Source: Shewanella salipaludis
Lineage (GTDB): Bacteria; Pseudomonadota; Gammaproteobacteria; Enterobacterales; Shewanellaceae
NCBI RefSeq assembly: GCF_012911865.1
Contig: NZ_JAAXYH010000005.1
Location: 124,001 to 188,000 of the forward strand
Direction of reading: 5' to 3'
DNA length: 64,000 nt
The position numbers were made by a program, and so were the translations under genes. Shown piece by piece: positions 26,690 to 34,932 of the stretch. The notes beneath the pieces are model-generated. The model worked only from the letters and a program-made list of their open reading frames with translations, had not been told where the DNA came from and did not search any database. Positions within the stretch are counted from its first letter, which is position 1. Every line of letters begins with the position of its first letter.

Positions 26690-27870
26690 CAGTGTGCCTC
26701 CTGGCTCAGGTTCGGATTGGATTCGGTTAAGTGCAGCAGCTCACGCAGGCGGGCATTGACCAGTTGGTGGTCATGGGCCACGACCGTGTCGCGGACGATT
26801 TCATCCTCGAAGTCCAGGGTCAGCTGGCCTTGCTGATCCAGCAGCAGGTTGAGCAGGTTCTCGACGTTGGTGCCATACATCTGGCTGGCATGGTTGGCGG
26901 CGCTGGCGGGCAAGTTGGCCGGTCCAAGTATGGTGACCCCCTTATGTACCACTTCCTCATCCAGGCGGGTAAGCTCACAGTTGCCGCCTGTCTCGGCGGC
27001 GAGATCGATAATGATGCTGCCCGTCTTCATGCCTTCGACCATGGCCTGGGTGATGAGTATCGGCGCCTTGCGCCCCGGGATGGCGGCCGTGGTGATGACG
27101 ATATCCTGCTGCGCCAGTACCTTGGTCATGGCCTGTTGCTGACGCTTGAGGAAGTCGTCGCTCTGTTCGGCGGCGTAGCCGCCCTTGGTCTCGGTGTTTT
27201 CCGCTTCTATGTCCAGCTCGACCGGCTTGGCGCCGACCGAGAGTATCTGCTCCCTGGCCGCCGGGCGTATGTCATAGGCCTCGACGACGGCCCCCAGGCG
27301 CTTGGCGGTGGCACAGGCCTGCAGTCCTGCGACCCCGACGCCCATGATGAAGGCGCGGCTCGGCTTGAGGGTACCGGCGGCTGTCATCATCATGGGGAAG
27401 AGACGCGGTGCCCGATAGGCTGCCAGCACTACCGCCTTATAGCCGGAAATGGTCGCCATGGAGGAGAGCACATCCATGCTCTGGGCCCGGGTGATGCGTG
27501 GCATCAGCTCCAGGGCTATGCCTGTGGCGCCTGTGTCGGCCAGGCGCCGGGCGTTCTGTGGCTGCATCAGGGGATCCATCATGCCTATGAGCAACTGGCC
27601 GGGTTTGAGTGCGGCGCTCAGCTCATCGAACTGAGTGCCCTTGCAGTTCACCACAGTGATGATGTCGGCATCGCGCAGCAGTTGTTCGCGACTGGCGGCT
27701 ATGCTGGCACCTGCCTTGAGGTAGTCTTCGTCGGTGAAGCCTGCCGCCAACCCGGCCCCGGTTTCTACCTGGACCTCCAGCTGCTTCTTGCGTAATCGTG
27801 CCACATTGGCCGGGATCAGGGCGACCCGTTGTTCGCCGGCCTGACATTCTCTTGGTAGACCTAGTTTCAC
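26689..27870 (-). CDS. pntA: NAD(P) transhydrogenase subunit alpha, NAD-binding part (PntAa)
   Basis: A 393-residue cytoplasmic subunit binding NADH, homologous to alanine dehydrogenase. It shows KLGLPRE at the N-terminus, GVGVAGLQACATAKRLGA with the Rossmann glycines near 170-190, VVEAYDIRPAAREQ, and the DLAAETGGNCELT block near 285. I place the start at GTG 27870 because GAGG lies 7 bases upstream and the protein then begins MKLGLPRE, as in the family; the frame is open 17 codons further. It is first in the pntAa-pntAb-pntB operon and divergent from cysJ. Confidence 0.94.
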   Translation of the reverse strand: MKLGLPRECQAGEQRVALIPANVARLRKKQLEVQVETGAGLAAGFTDEDYLKAGASIAASREQLLRDADIITVVNCKGTQFDELSAALKPGQLLIGMMDPLMQPQNARRLADTGATGIALELMPRITRAQSMDVLSSMATISGYKAVVLAAYRAPRLFPMMMTAAGTLKPSRAFIMGVGVAGLQACATAKRLGAVVEAYDIRPAAREQILSVGAKPVELDIEAENTETKGGYAAEQSDDFLKRQQQAMTKVLAQQDIVITTAAIPGRKAPILITQAMVEGMKTGSIIIDLAAETGGNCELTRLDEEVVHKGVTILGPANLPASAANHASQMYGTNVENLLNLLLDQQGQLTLDFEDEIVRDTVVAHDHQLVNARLRELLHLTESNPNLSQEAH

Positions 27871-28038
27871 AGGAACACCTCTAAGGTTAAGGGCAAGGTT
27901 AGCCATGGGGCAGGTCGGCATTGGGCGCGTCCCGGCGCTGGCATGGGGGGCTATTTTTCATGTTGCGATCATTAAAGCGTGCAAAGTCAAAACTTTGCTG
28001 CTGTTGTACTTTTGTAGCTTAATTTTTCACCTTTGTAT

Positions 28039-28053
28039 ATTCCAAAATGGAAT
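28039..28053. promoter_or_regulatory. Palindrome in the pntAa-cysJ divergent region
   Basis: ATTCC-AAAAT-GGAAT is a perfect 5-bp inverted repeat with a T-N11-A core, the shape of LysR-type sites, lying about 82 bases before the cysJ ATG in an AT-rich stretch. CysB, a LysR-type activator, controls cysJIH in enteric bacteria, so a CysB site is plausible but unproven. A second repeat, GCAAAG-N6-CTTTGC, lies at 27978-27995. Confidence 0.4.
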
Positions 28054-28134
28054 TAAAAATCAAATTTTATTCTTTTTTGCTTTTCCTAAAGGCGGCTAAG
28101 CTTACCGACATTACACTGACATAGGGCCGTCTTC

Positions 28135-29913
28135 ATGTTGTTAAAAGAACTTTCATCGCTCGCTTCACCTCTGTCTCAGGGGCAGGTGGACAAGCTCAAG
28201 CAGCTCACCGCCGAGCTGAGTGCCGTGCAACTGGCTTGGGTCAGCGGGTACCTGGCGGCCTCGGCCAATCAAGGTCAGCTCGCCGGCGCGCCCGAGAGCG
28301 CTGCGGCGCAGAGCATCACCATCCTCTATGGCAGTCAAACCGGCAATGGCCGTGGTGTGGCCAAGGCGCTGGCGGCCAAGGCCCAAGCTCTGGGCTATGG
28401 GGTGAATCTGGCATCCATGGGCGAATACAATGTGCGCCAGCTGAAGCAGGAAACCTTGCTCTTGCTGGTGGTCAGTACCCATGGCGAAGGCGATGCCCCG
28501 GATGATGCGATCGAATTACATAAGTTCCTGGCCAGCAAGCGTGCCCCCAAACTTGAGCAGCTGCACTATTCAGTGTTGGCGCTGGGGGATTCCAGCTACG
28601 AATTTTTCTGCCAGACGGGCAAAGACTTCGATGCCCGCCTGAGCGCCCTGGGGGCCAAGGCCCTGTTGCCGACCCTCGAGTGTGATGTCGATTACGAAGA
28701 CAAGGCCGAGCAGTGGCAGCAACAAGTGCTGGAGACGGTTAAACCTTTGATCCAGACCGCGGGTGCCAATGTGGTGTCCATAGGGGCGGCCAAGGGCGAC
28801 AGCGAATACAGCAAGCAACAACCTTACAGCGCCGAAGTCTTGGTCAGCCAGAAGATCACCGGCCGCGGCTCGGATAAAGACGTTCGCCATGTGGAAATCG
28901 ACCTGGCCGACTCGGGCCTGAGTTACCAGGTGGGCGACGCCCTGGGCGTCTGGTTCAGCAACGCCTCGGGACTGGTCGCCGAGGTTATCTCAGGTCTCGG
29001 GCTCGATGCCGCCGCGTCGGTGACTGTCGGCAAGGACACCATGACCTTGGCCCAGGCCCTGAGTGACAAGAAAGAGCTGACCCAACTGTATCCTGGCCTG
29101 GTCAAGGGCTGGGCCGAACTCAGTGGCAACGCCGAGCTGCTCGGCATCAGCCAGGACAAGGAGCTGACACGACAGTTTATCCTCAAGCATCAGCTGGCGG
29201 ATCTGGTGGCCCTGTATCCCGTGACTGTGACTGCGGCCGAGCTGCTGGAATTGCTGCGGCCACTGACGCCGCGCCTCTACTCCATCGCCTCCAGCCAGAG
29301 CGAAGTGGAGGCCGAGGTGCACCTGACGGTGGCCCTGGTGGAAGACGAGCGCCATGGCGCGGCCCGCTTCGGCGGCGCCTCCCACTTCCTGGCCTCGGCC
29401 GAAGAAGGCACCCGAGTGAAGGTCTATGTCGAGCCCAACAAGCATTTCCGTCTGCCGGAGAACCCAGAGACGCCGGTGATCATGGTGGGTCCGGGCACTG
29501 GGGTGGCGCCGTTCCGCGCCTTCATGCAGGAGCGTGTGGCCCAGGGGGCGAGCGGCGACAGCTGGTTATTCTTCGGCAATCCGCATTTCGAGCAGGACTT
29601 CCTCTACCAGACTGAGTGGCAACAGTACCTCAAGAACGGCGACTTGAGCCGTATCGATGTGGCCTTCTCCCGGGATCAGGCGCATAAGATCTATGTGCAG
29701 CATAAGATCCAGGAACAGGCCGAGACGCTGTGGCAATGGCTGCAAGCCGGTGCCCACCTGTATGTCTGTGGCGATGCCGAGCGCATGGCCAAGGATGTGC
29801 ACCAGGCGCTGATCCAGGTAGCCATCCAGGAGGGCGGCTTGGAGCAGGAAGCGGCGGAAGCCTATTTCGAGTCACTGCGCGCCGATAAACGCTATCAGAA
29901 AGACGTGTACTGA
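28135..29913 (+). CDS. cysJ: Sulfite reductase (NADPH) flavoprotein alpha component
   Basis: A 592-residue diflavin reductase that passes electrons from NADPH through FAD and FMN to the CysI haemoprotein. The flavodoxin domain starts near 60 with ILYGSQTGNG and includes STHGEGDAPDDA. The FAD domain shows RLYSIASSQ near 379, and the NADP domain shows GPGTGVAPFRAFMQER near 451 and YVCGDAERMAKDV near 540. The protein ends DKRYQKDVY, as in the E. coli family. Length is close to E. coli CysJ. The ribosome site is weak. It is first in cysJ-cysI-cysH. Confidence 0.97.
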   Translation: MLLKELSSLASPLSQGQVDKLKQLTAELSAVQLAWVSGYLAASANQGQLAGAPESAAAQSITILYGSQTGNGRGVAKALAAKAQALGYGVNLASMGEYNVRQLKQETLLLLVVSTHGEGDAPDDAIELHKFLASKRAPKLEQLHYSVLALGDSSYEFFCQTGKDFDARLSALGAKALLPTLECDVDYEDKAEQWQQQVLETVKPLIQTAGANVVSIGAAKGDSEYSKQQPYSAEVLVSQKITGRGSDKDVRHVEIDLADSGLSYQVGDALGVWFSNASGLVAEVISGLGLDAAASVTVGKDTMTLAQALSDKKELTQLYPGLVKGWAELSGNAELLGISQDKELTRQFILKHQLADLVALYPVTVTAAELLELLRPLTPRLYSIASSQSEVEAEVHLTVALVEDERHGAARFGGASHFLASAEEGTRVKVYVEPNKHFRLPENPETPVIMVGPGTGVAPFRAFMQERVAQGASGDSWLFFGNPHFEQDFLYQTEWQQYLKNGDLSRIDVAFSRDQAHKIYVQHKIQEQAETLWQWLQAGAHLYVCGDAERMAKDVHQALIQVAIQEGGLEQEAAEAYFESLRADKRYQKDVY

Positions 29914-30020
29914 GCCCGAACGACTTAAGCCTGTACTGAAAGCCTGTCCGCAGAGACAGCACAGCAGTGACGCCGGTTGAACGCGCCGGCAATTGAACCG
30001 AATTTTAAGAGGCAGTGGCC

Positions 30021-31718
30021 ATGAGTGAGCAAAAGTTAGCCGTAAACGAATATTTGAAAACCGACAGTGATTATCTGCGCGGTACCATCAAGGAAGGCCT
30101 GGACTCTTCTGTCACAGGGTCATTCAGCGATGGCGATCAGCAGTTGATCAAGTTCCACGGCTTCTATCAGCAGGATGACAGGGATCTGCGCAACGAACGC
30201 AAGGAACAGAAGCTGGAGCCCTTGTACAGCTTCATGCTGCGTGCCCGTGTGCCCGGCGGCATCTGCACCCCTGAGCAGTGGCTGGGGGTCGACAAGATTG
30301 CCTCTACCCTGACCAGCTCCAACAGCATACGCCTGACCACCCGCCAGACCTTCCAGTATCATGGCATCCCCAAGCGCAACCTCAAGACCATAATCCAGGA
30401 TCTGGACAGGGAGGCGTTGGACTCCATCGCCGCCTGTGGCGACGTCAACCGCAACGTCATGTGTAACCCCAATCCGGTCGAGTCCAGGCTGCATGAGCAG
30501 GCCTATGCCTTCGCCAAGATGTTGTCGGATCACCTGCTGCCGCACACCCGCGCCTATGCCGAGATCTGGCTGGATGAAGAGAAGCTGCTGAGCACCCAGG
30601 ATGAGGTGGTCGAGCCCGTCTATGGCAAGACCTATTTGCCGCGCAAGTTCAAGATGGCGGTTGCGGTACCGCCGGACAACGATGTCGACGTCTACACCAA
30701 TGATCTCGGCTTCATCGCCGTGGCCGAAGACGGCGAGCTGCTGGGCTTCAACCTAACCGCCGGTGGCGGCATGGGCTCGACCCATGGCGAAGTCGAGACC
30801 TTCCCGCGTCTGGCCGATGACCTGGGTTTCATCAAGCTGGAGGATGGCCTCAAGTTTGCCGAAGCCGTGATGACGGTGCAGCGCGACTGGGGCAACAGGG
30901 TCAATCGCAAGCGCTCACGCCTGAAATACACCATAGTCGACCATGGCTTGGAGGCCTTCAAGACCGAAGTCGAGGCCCGCGCCGGGGTCAAGTTCGAACC
31001 CAAGCGCGAGGTAGTGATAGGCGATCGCGGCGATCGTTATGGCTGGGTGCGGGGCCTGGACAGCAAGTGGCACCTGACCCTGTTCATCGAGAGTGGCCGC
31101 ATCAAGGACATGCCGGGCCAGACACTGCAGACGGGGCTGAGAGAAATTGCCAGGATCCACAAGGGCGATTTCCGCATGACCTCGAACCAGAACCTGATCA
31201 TCGCCGGTGTGGCCGAAGCCGATAAGGCGACCATAGAAGGCCTGGCGCGTAAACATGGCCTTCTTGGCCAGGTATTGACCCAGACCCGGGGTCATTCCAT
31301 CGCCTGTGTGGCGCTGCCGACCTGTCCGCTGGCCATGGCCGAAGCCGAGCGTTACTTCCCCGAGTTTATCGACCATATAGATGCGCTGCAGGCCAAACAT
31401 GGCATCAGCGAGCAGGCGATAGTGGTGCGCATGACGGGTTGCCCCAACGGTTGTGCCCGTCCCTTCGCCGCCGAAATAGGCCTTGTGGGTAAGGCCCCCG
31501 GGCGTTATAACCTGTATCTGGGCGCCAGCTTCGAAGGCACCAGATTGAACAAGATGCACAGGGAAAACATCCAGGAGGCCGAGATCCTCGCCGAACTCGA
31601 CACCCTGTTTGCCCGTTATGCCGCCGAGCGCGACGCGGGTGAAACCTTCGGTAACTTCACTGTGCGCATCGGCGTGGTGAAGGCGGTGATAGACGCCGCT
31701 AAGGACTTTCATGGCTGA
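30021..31718 (+). CDS. cysI: Sulfite reductase (NADPH) haemoprotein beta component
   Basis: A 565-residue enzyme reducing sulfite to sulfide with six electrons on a coupled siroheme and 4Fe-4S centre. Cluster ligands are visible as C-x5-C in [10 protein letters not shown] (near 428-434) and C-x3-C in [10 protein letters not shown] (near 474-478). [11 protein letters not shown] near 105 belongs to the siroheme-binding repeat. The ATG at 30021 has AAGAGG 8 bases upstream; a GTG two codons earlier is less likely. Siroheme for this enzyme would depend on CobA encoded at 38032. It overlaps cysH by 8 bases. Confidence 0.97.
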   Translation: MSEQKLAVNEYLKTDSDYLRGTIKEGLDSSVTGSFSDGDQQLIKFHGFYQQDDRDLRNERKEQKLEPLYSFMLRARVPGGICTPEQWLGVDKIASTLTSSNSIRLTTRQTFQYHGIPKRNLKTIIQDLDREALDSIAACGDVNRNVMCNPNPVESRLHEQAYAFAKMLSDHLLPHTRAYAEIWLDEEKLLSTQDEVVEPVYGKTYLPRKFKMAVAVPPDNDVDVYTNDLGFIAVAEDGELLGFNLTAGGGMGSTHGEVETFPRLADDLGFIKLEDGLKFAEAVMTVQRDWGNRVNRKRSRLKYTIVDHGLEAFKTEVEARAGVKFEPKREVVIGDRGDRYGWVRGLDSKWHLTLFIESGRIKDMPGQTLQTGLREIARIHKGDFRMTSNQNLIIAGVAEADKATIEGLARKHGLLGQVLTQTRGHSIACVALPTCPLAMAEAERYFPEFIDHIDALQAKHGISEQAIVVRMTGCPNGCARPFAAEIGLVGKAPGRYNLYLGASFEGTRLNKMHRENIQEAEILAELDTLFARYAAERDAGETFGNFTVRIGVVKAVIDAAKDFHG

Positions 31719-32493
31719 TATCAATACAGGCGCGCAAGCCGAGGTGATCTCCTGCATCACCCGCGCCGAGCTGGAGGCGCTGCTGACTGCGCCCAAGGCA
31801 GAGCAGGTGCTTGAATTGGCGCGAGTCAACGACTTCCTGGCCGGCTTAAGCGCCGCCCAAAGGGTTGTCTGGGCACTGGAATACCTGCCGGGTAACCATG
31901 CCTTATCCTCCAGTTTCGGCATCCAGGCGGCGGTGATGCTGCACCTGGTGAGCCAGGCCAAGGCGGATGTTCCTGTGATCCTCACGGACACAGGGTATCT
32001 GTTTCCCGAGACCTACCAGTTCATCGATGAGCTGAGCGAGCGGCTGCAACTGAATCTCAAGGTGTATCAGGCACCGCAGACGGCGGCCTGGCAGGAGGCG
32101 CGTTTCGGCAAGTTGTGGGAACAGGGCCTGGACGGCCTGGAGCAGTACAACCGCCTGAACAAGGTCGAGCCAATGCAGCGCGCCCTGAATGAACTCGAGG
32201 TGGGCACCTGGTTTGCCGGTCTGCGTCGCAGTCAGGCGAGTACCCGCGAGGCCTTGCCTATCCTGGGGATCCACGGCAGCCGCTACAAGCTCTTGCCCAT
32301 CATAGAATGGGGCAATAGGGAGGTGCATCAGTACCTGACGGCCCACGGCCTGCCCTATCATCCGCTGTGGGAGCAGGGCTATGTGTCGGTCGGCGATACT
32401 CATTCGAGCAAGCCACTGGAGCTGGGCATGACGGAGGAGGAGACCCGCTTCAACGGTCTCAAACGTGAGTGCGGCCTGCACTATGATATTTAA
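31711..32493 (+). CDS. cysH: Phosphoadenylyl-sulfate (PAPS) reductase
   Basis: A 260-residue thioredoxin-dependent enzyme reducing PAPS to sulfite. It has the PP-loop-related [14 protein letters not shown] near 66, [12 protein letters not shown] near 91, a [11 protein letters not shown] block near 170 and the catalytic ECGLH at 251-255, close to the C-terminus. The absence of the extra cysteine pairs of the 4Fe-4S APS reductases supports PAPS specificity, consistent with cysC being present in this genome. It starts inside cysI and its TAA stop is the first base triplet of a 16-bp tandem repeat. Confidence 0.96.
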   Translation: MADINTGAQAEVISCITRAELEALLTAPKAEQVLELARVNDFLAGLSAAQRVVWALEYLPGNHALSSSFGIQAAVMLHLVSQAKADVPVILTDTGYLFPETYQFIDELSERLQLNLKVYQAPQTAAWQEARFGKLWEQGLDGLEQYNRLNKVEPMQRALNELEVGTWFAGLRRSQASTREALPILGIHGSRYKLLPIIEWGNREVHQYLTAHGLPYHPLWEQGYVSVGDTHSSKPLELGMTEEETRFNGLKRECGLHYDI

Positions 32494-32551
32494 GCTTAAT
32501 CCCAGTTAAGCTTAATCCCAGTTAAGCTTAATCCCAGTTAAGCTTAAGCCC
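32491..32551 (+). repeat. 16-bp tandem repeat overlapping the cysH stop
   Basis: The unit TAAGCTTAATCCCAGT occurs three times without a mismatch (32491-32506, 32507-32522, 32523-32538), followed by a fourth partial copy that runs into a large hairpin. The first unit supplies the cysH TAA. Each unit contains the palindrome TTAAGCTTAA. The perfect identity suggests recent slippage expansion. Confidence 0.9.
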
Positions 32552-32585
32552 GCGTCTTGGGCCTGGTTCCAAGGCGCGGGCTTAA
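32544..32585 (+). terminator. Long hairpin after cysH
   Basis: A 17-bp stem (TTAAGCCCGCG then TCTTGG, pairing with CCAAGG then CGCGGGCTTAA, one wobble) encloses an 8-base loop. Its base is built from the end of the 16-bp repeat. No T run follows, so it may be a 3'-end protecting or Rho-linked structure; termination of cysJIH here is inferred. Confidence 0.6.
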
Positions 32586-33207
32586 TGTCATCTAAGTGTC
32601 ATCATCCGCCATTAGACTGTTCTTGATTAAGTGGCTGAATCTTAGTGAAGAATGTCCATAAAAATTTTGTACATTTTTACTCACAGAGTTATGCACAAAG
32701 ACGGATTATGCTCTATAGTCCAAAGTTCCCGTAGATGGTTTTAGCCTCTTGGAAGCATGCGGGTTCAACTCTCGGTTGGTTTGTTCCTGGCTTTTCGTCC
32801 GGACAGCGGCAGGGACGTTTTACCCCCATAGGGTTTTGCTTGGCCCATTGGCTGGCCCCTATGCCGACATGCCAGCCTGAGCTGGAACCGGCTCATCGAG
32901 CCATGTTGTCTGATTGACCTTGTTAGCGCCTGTTCAATCGAGAGTCAGCCCCGGACGGTCAGTGGTCAAGACTGTCCGGGGAGATACTGAACCCTTACCA
33001 TCCCCACTCTCCCCCTAGTTTGTTACCCCTTCTCATGGTCTGAGGCATGGCCTGGGTTATTTTAGCCGTATTTCCTGGATGCCGGTTGGCCCGGGAGCAT
33101 GGCAACTGCTAGAGTCATTAGGTGTTTTGCTGCCTTGAATCAACCCGCCGGATCATGGGCGTCGAGCCCTGCTGCCGCTAGGTTGCCCCTGGAATGGAGT
33201 GGCTCAG
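32586..33207. other. Non-coding region with several stem-loops (candidate structured RNA)
   Basis: No gene is seen in about 620 bases. Between 32769 and 32981 many helices can be drawn: a long-range pair CTCTCGGTTG (32769-32778) with CAATCGAGAG (32935-32944), and, inside it, GGCTGGC/GCCAGCC (32850-32856 with 32871-32877), CGTCC/GGACG (near 32796-32817) and GGCTC-ATC-GAGCC. Immediately after comes a 12-bp hairpin CCCCGGACGGTC/GACTGTCCGGGG (32949-32981). Possible promoter elements lie near 32664 (TTGTAC) and 32708 (TATGCT). I do not recognise a known RNA family (not 6S, RNase P, SRP, tmRNA or Csr by sequence). A regulatory RNA or a leader for the 33208 gene are both possible. Confidence 0.35.
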
Positions 33208-34929
33208 ATGAAGAAATTCCTGCTCGTTGCGGCGCTCATCCTGGCCGGGGCCATGGCTTATTGGTTCCACCAGGCATCTACCCCCCGGCTCGTTAAGGCC
33301 AATGCCGTGCTGGAGTGGGTGCCGGCGGACACTCTGGTGTTTTCGGGCCTCTTGAACCCCTTTCCCCTCAAGCTGTATCTGCAAACCGTGGCGGACAATT
33401 ACCCTGGGGGAGTAGCGCATGGGCGGCTTCAAGCCCAGGCGGACGAGCCCATGGCGGCTTTCCTGCTCAGCATTTTCGATACTTACCTGCGGGGGCTCAA
33501 GGATCCCGCAGCCCTGCTGGCGAGGTTCGGCCTGGCGGATACCCTTAAGGCCTATGTCTATACCCTGGGCGCCTCACCCGTCATCAAGCTCGAACTGGCC
33601 CGGCCGGAAGCCTTCTGGGCCCTGTTGGATCAGGCCGAGCGCGACACGGGCGTGACTCATACCCAAGGTCAGTTGGTCGGGATCGGCTATCGCAGCTACC
33701 TATTGGCGGACGGCGCCGGGACTGGGCCCTTGTCCCTGGTATTCGCCGAATACCAGGGCATGCTGACCATCACAGTACTGCCTCTGTCCAGGGACACAGA
33801 ATTGTTGGAGACGGCGCTGGGGTTGAAGCGGCCGGTCGAGTCGCTGGCGTCTTCCGGCATGCTGGAGGAGATCATCGACACCCATGGCTTCAGCGGCGAC
33901 AGTGTGAGCTTCATCAATCATGTGGCGCTCGCCAAGGCCCTGACCTCAGAGGATGCCGATCCGTTGGCCAGGCAGCTCAGCCGCCGTATCTATGGCCTGC
34001 TGTCCGCCGGCGTGGGCGAGCTGCAGACGCCCGAGTGTCGGCGAGAGTTGATGACCCTGGCCAGCCATTGGCCGCGCACCCTCATAGGGCTCAATGAGAT
34101 GCGCATAGATGAGCAACACAGCCATATAGAGGCGACCATGGTGATCGAGAGCCGGAACCGGATCATCCTGACGGCATTGCAGCGACTGCGGGGCTTCATT
34201 CCCGCCTATGTGGGCGAGGCCAGTCTCTTCGGCATGGGGCTGGGGATAGATGTCGATGAGTTTCCCCCGGCCGTGAAGGCGATTTGGTCCGAGTTACAAA
34301 CGCCAGCCTATCAATGTGCGCCCCTGGCCCGCTTGCAGGCCGGATTGAGCGCCCGGGACCCTGTCATCCTGGGGATGTTCACTGGCCTGGCCGAGAGCGT
34401 CAAGGGAGTGAGTCTGGCATTGCTGGATTACCGCCTGGATGAGCAGCAAGCCGAGCCTGTGATAACGGCTATCGACGGCTTGCTGAGCCTGGCGGCCGAT
34501 AAGCCGACCGCCTTGTTCGATACGGTTAAAATCTTCGTGCCCGGATTGGCTGAGATGCAACTGGTCGACGGCGCCGAGGCGATCGATCTCTCGACCCGCT
34601 TGAGGTTGCCGGCGAGATTCGGGATTAAACCTATGTTGGCGCTCAGGGGGCAACACTTGGTCATCTACGTCGGGGATAGGGCCAAGGTGCTGGCCGATAG
34701 CCTGGCCGAGGTACCGGTCGCTGCCAATGGCTTGTTCAGCATACTGGCAGATTACCCCAGGTTATTCGGTCCATTGTTGACCCTGGCCGAGATGGCTGTC
34801 GAGCCTTTACCCGAGGAGTTTGCCGTGCTGCAAGGTTACAAGATGCGTCAGCAGATACACCTGGATGTGAATGACAAGGGCGTAGTCCTGACCTCCGTGG
34901 TGGACAGCGAGGCGCGGGCCCGCGACTAG
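33208..34929 (+). CDS. Membrane-anchored uncharacterised protein, 573 residues
   Basis: I do not recognise this gene with certainty. It has an N-terminal signal-anchor (KKFLLVAALILAGAMAYWF) and a long extracytoplasmic region of mixed alpha/beta character. The opening VPADTLVFSGLLNPFPLKLYL and later repeats of similar layout (LSLVFAEYQGMLTITVLPL, LALRGQHLVIYVGDRAKVLADSLAE) recall DUF3352-type proteins of unknown function; that link is weak. A GGAG ribosome site is 8 bases before ATG 33208; an in-frame GTG at 33199 lacks one. The gene converges on the next with only three bases between the two stops. Confidence 0.6.
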   Translation: MKKFLLVAALILAGAMAYWFHQASTPRLVKANAVLEWVPADTLVFSGLLNPFPLKLYLQTVADNYPGGVAHGRLQAQADEPMAAFLLSIFDTYLRGLKDPAALLARFGLADTLKAYVYTLGASPVIKLELARPEAFWALLDQAERDTGVTHTQGQLVGIGYRSYLLADGAGTGPLSLVFAEYQGMLTITVLPLSRDTELLETALGLKRPVESLASSGMLEEIIDTHGFSGDSVSFINHVALAKALTSEDADPLARQLSRRIYGLLSAGVGELQTPECRRELMTLASHWPRTLIGLNEMRIDEQHSHIEATMVIESRNRIILTALQRLRGFIPAYVGEASLFGMGLGIDVDEFPPAVKAIWSELQTPAYQCAPLARLQAGLSARDPVILGMFTGLAESVKGVSLALLDYRLDEQQAEPVITAIDGLLSLAADKPTALFDTVKIFVPGLAEMQLVDGAEAIDLSTRLRLPARFGIKPMLALRGQHLVIYVGDRAKVLADSLAEVPVAANGLFSILADYPRLFGPLLTLAEMAVEPLPEEFAVLQGYKMRQQIHLDVNDKGVVLTSVVDSEARARD

Positions 34930-34932
34930 GCC

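Noticed and set aside
26731..27795. A 354-codon plus-strand frame opposite pntAa.
   Set aside because: Fully antisense to a clear transhydrogenase gene, with no ribosome site or recognisable motif.
26414..27870. Possible frameshift splitting pntA into two genes.
   Set aside because: The ATGA overlap, separate start and the known split form in other bacteria show a natural two-gene alpha subunit.
30915..31991. A 358-codon minus-strand frame opposite cysI and cysH.
   Set aside because: It crosses two genes on the other strand that have all family signatures and shows no homology of its own.
32761..32780. A TTCAACT segment resembling a tRNA or tmRNA T-loop.
   Set aside because: The flanking bases cannot form the 5-bp T stem and no acceptor or anticodon arms are nearby.
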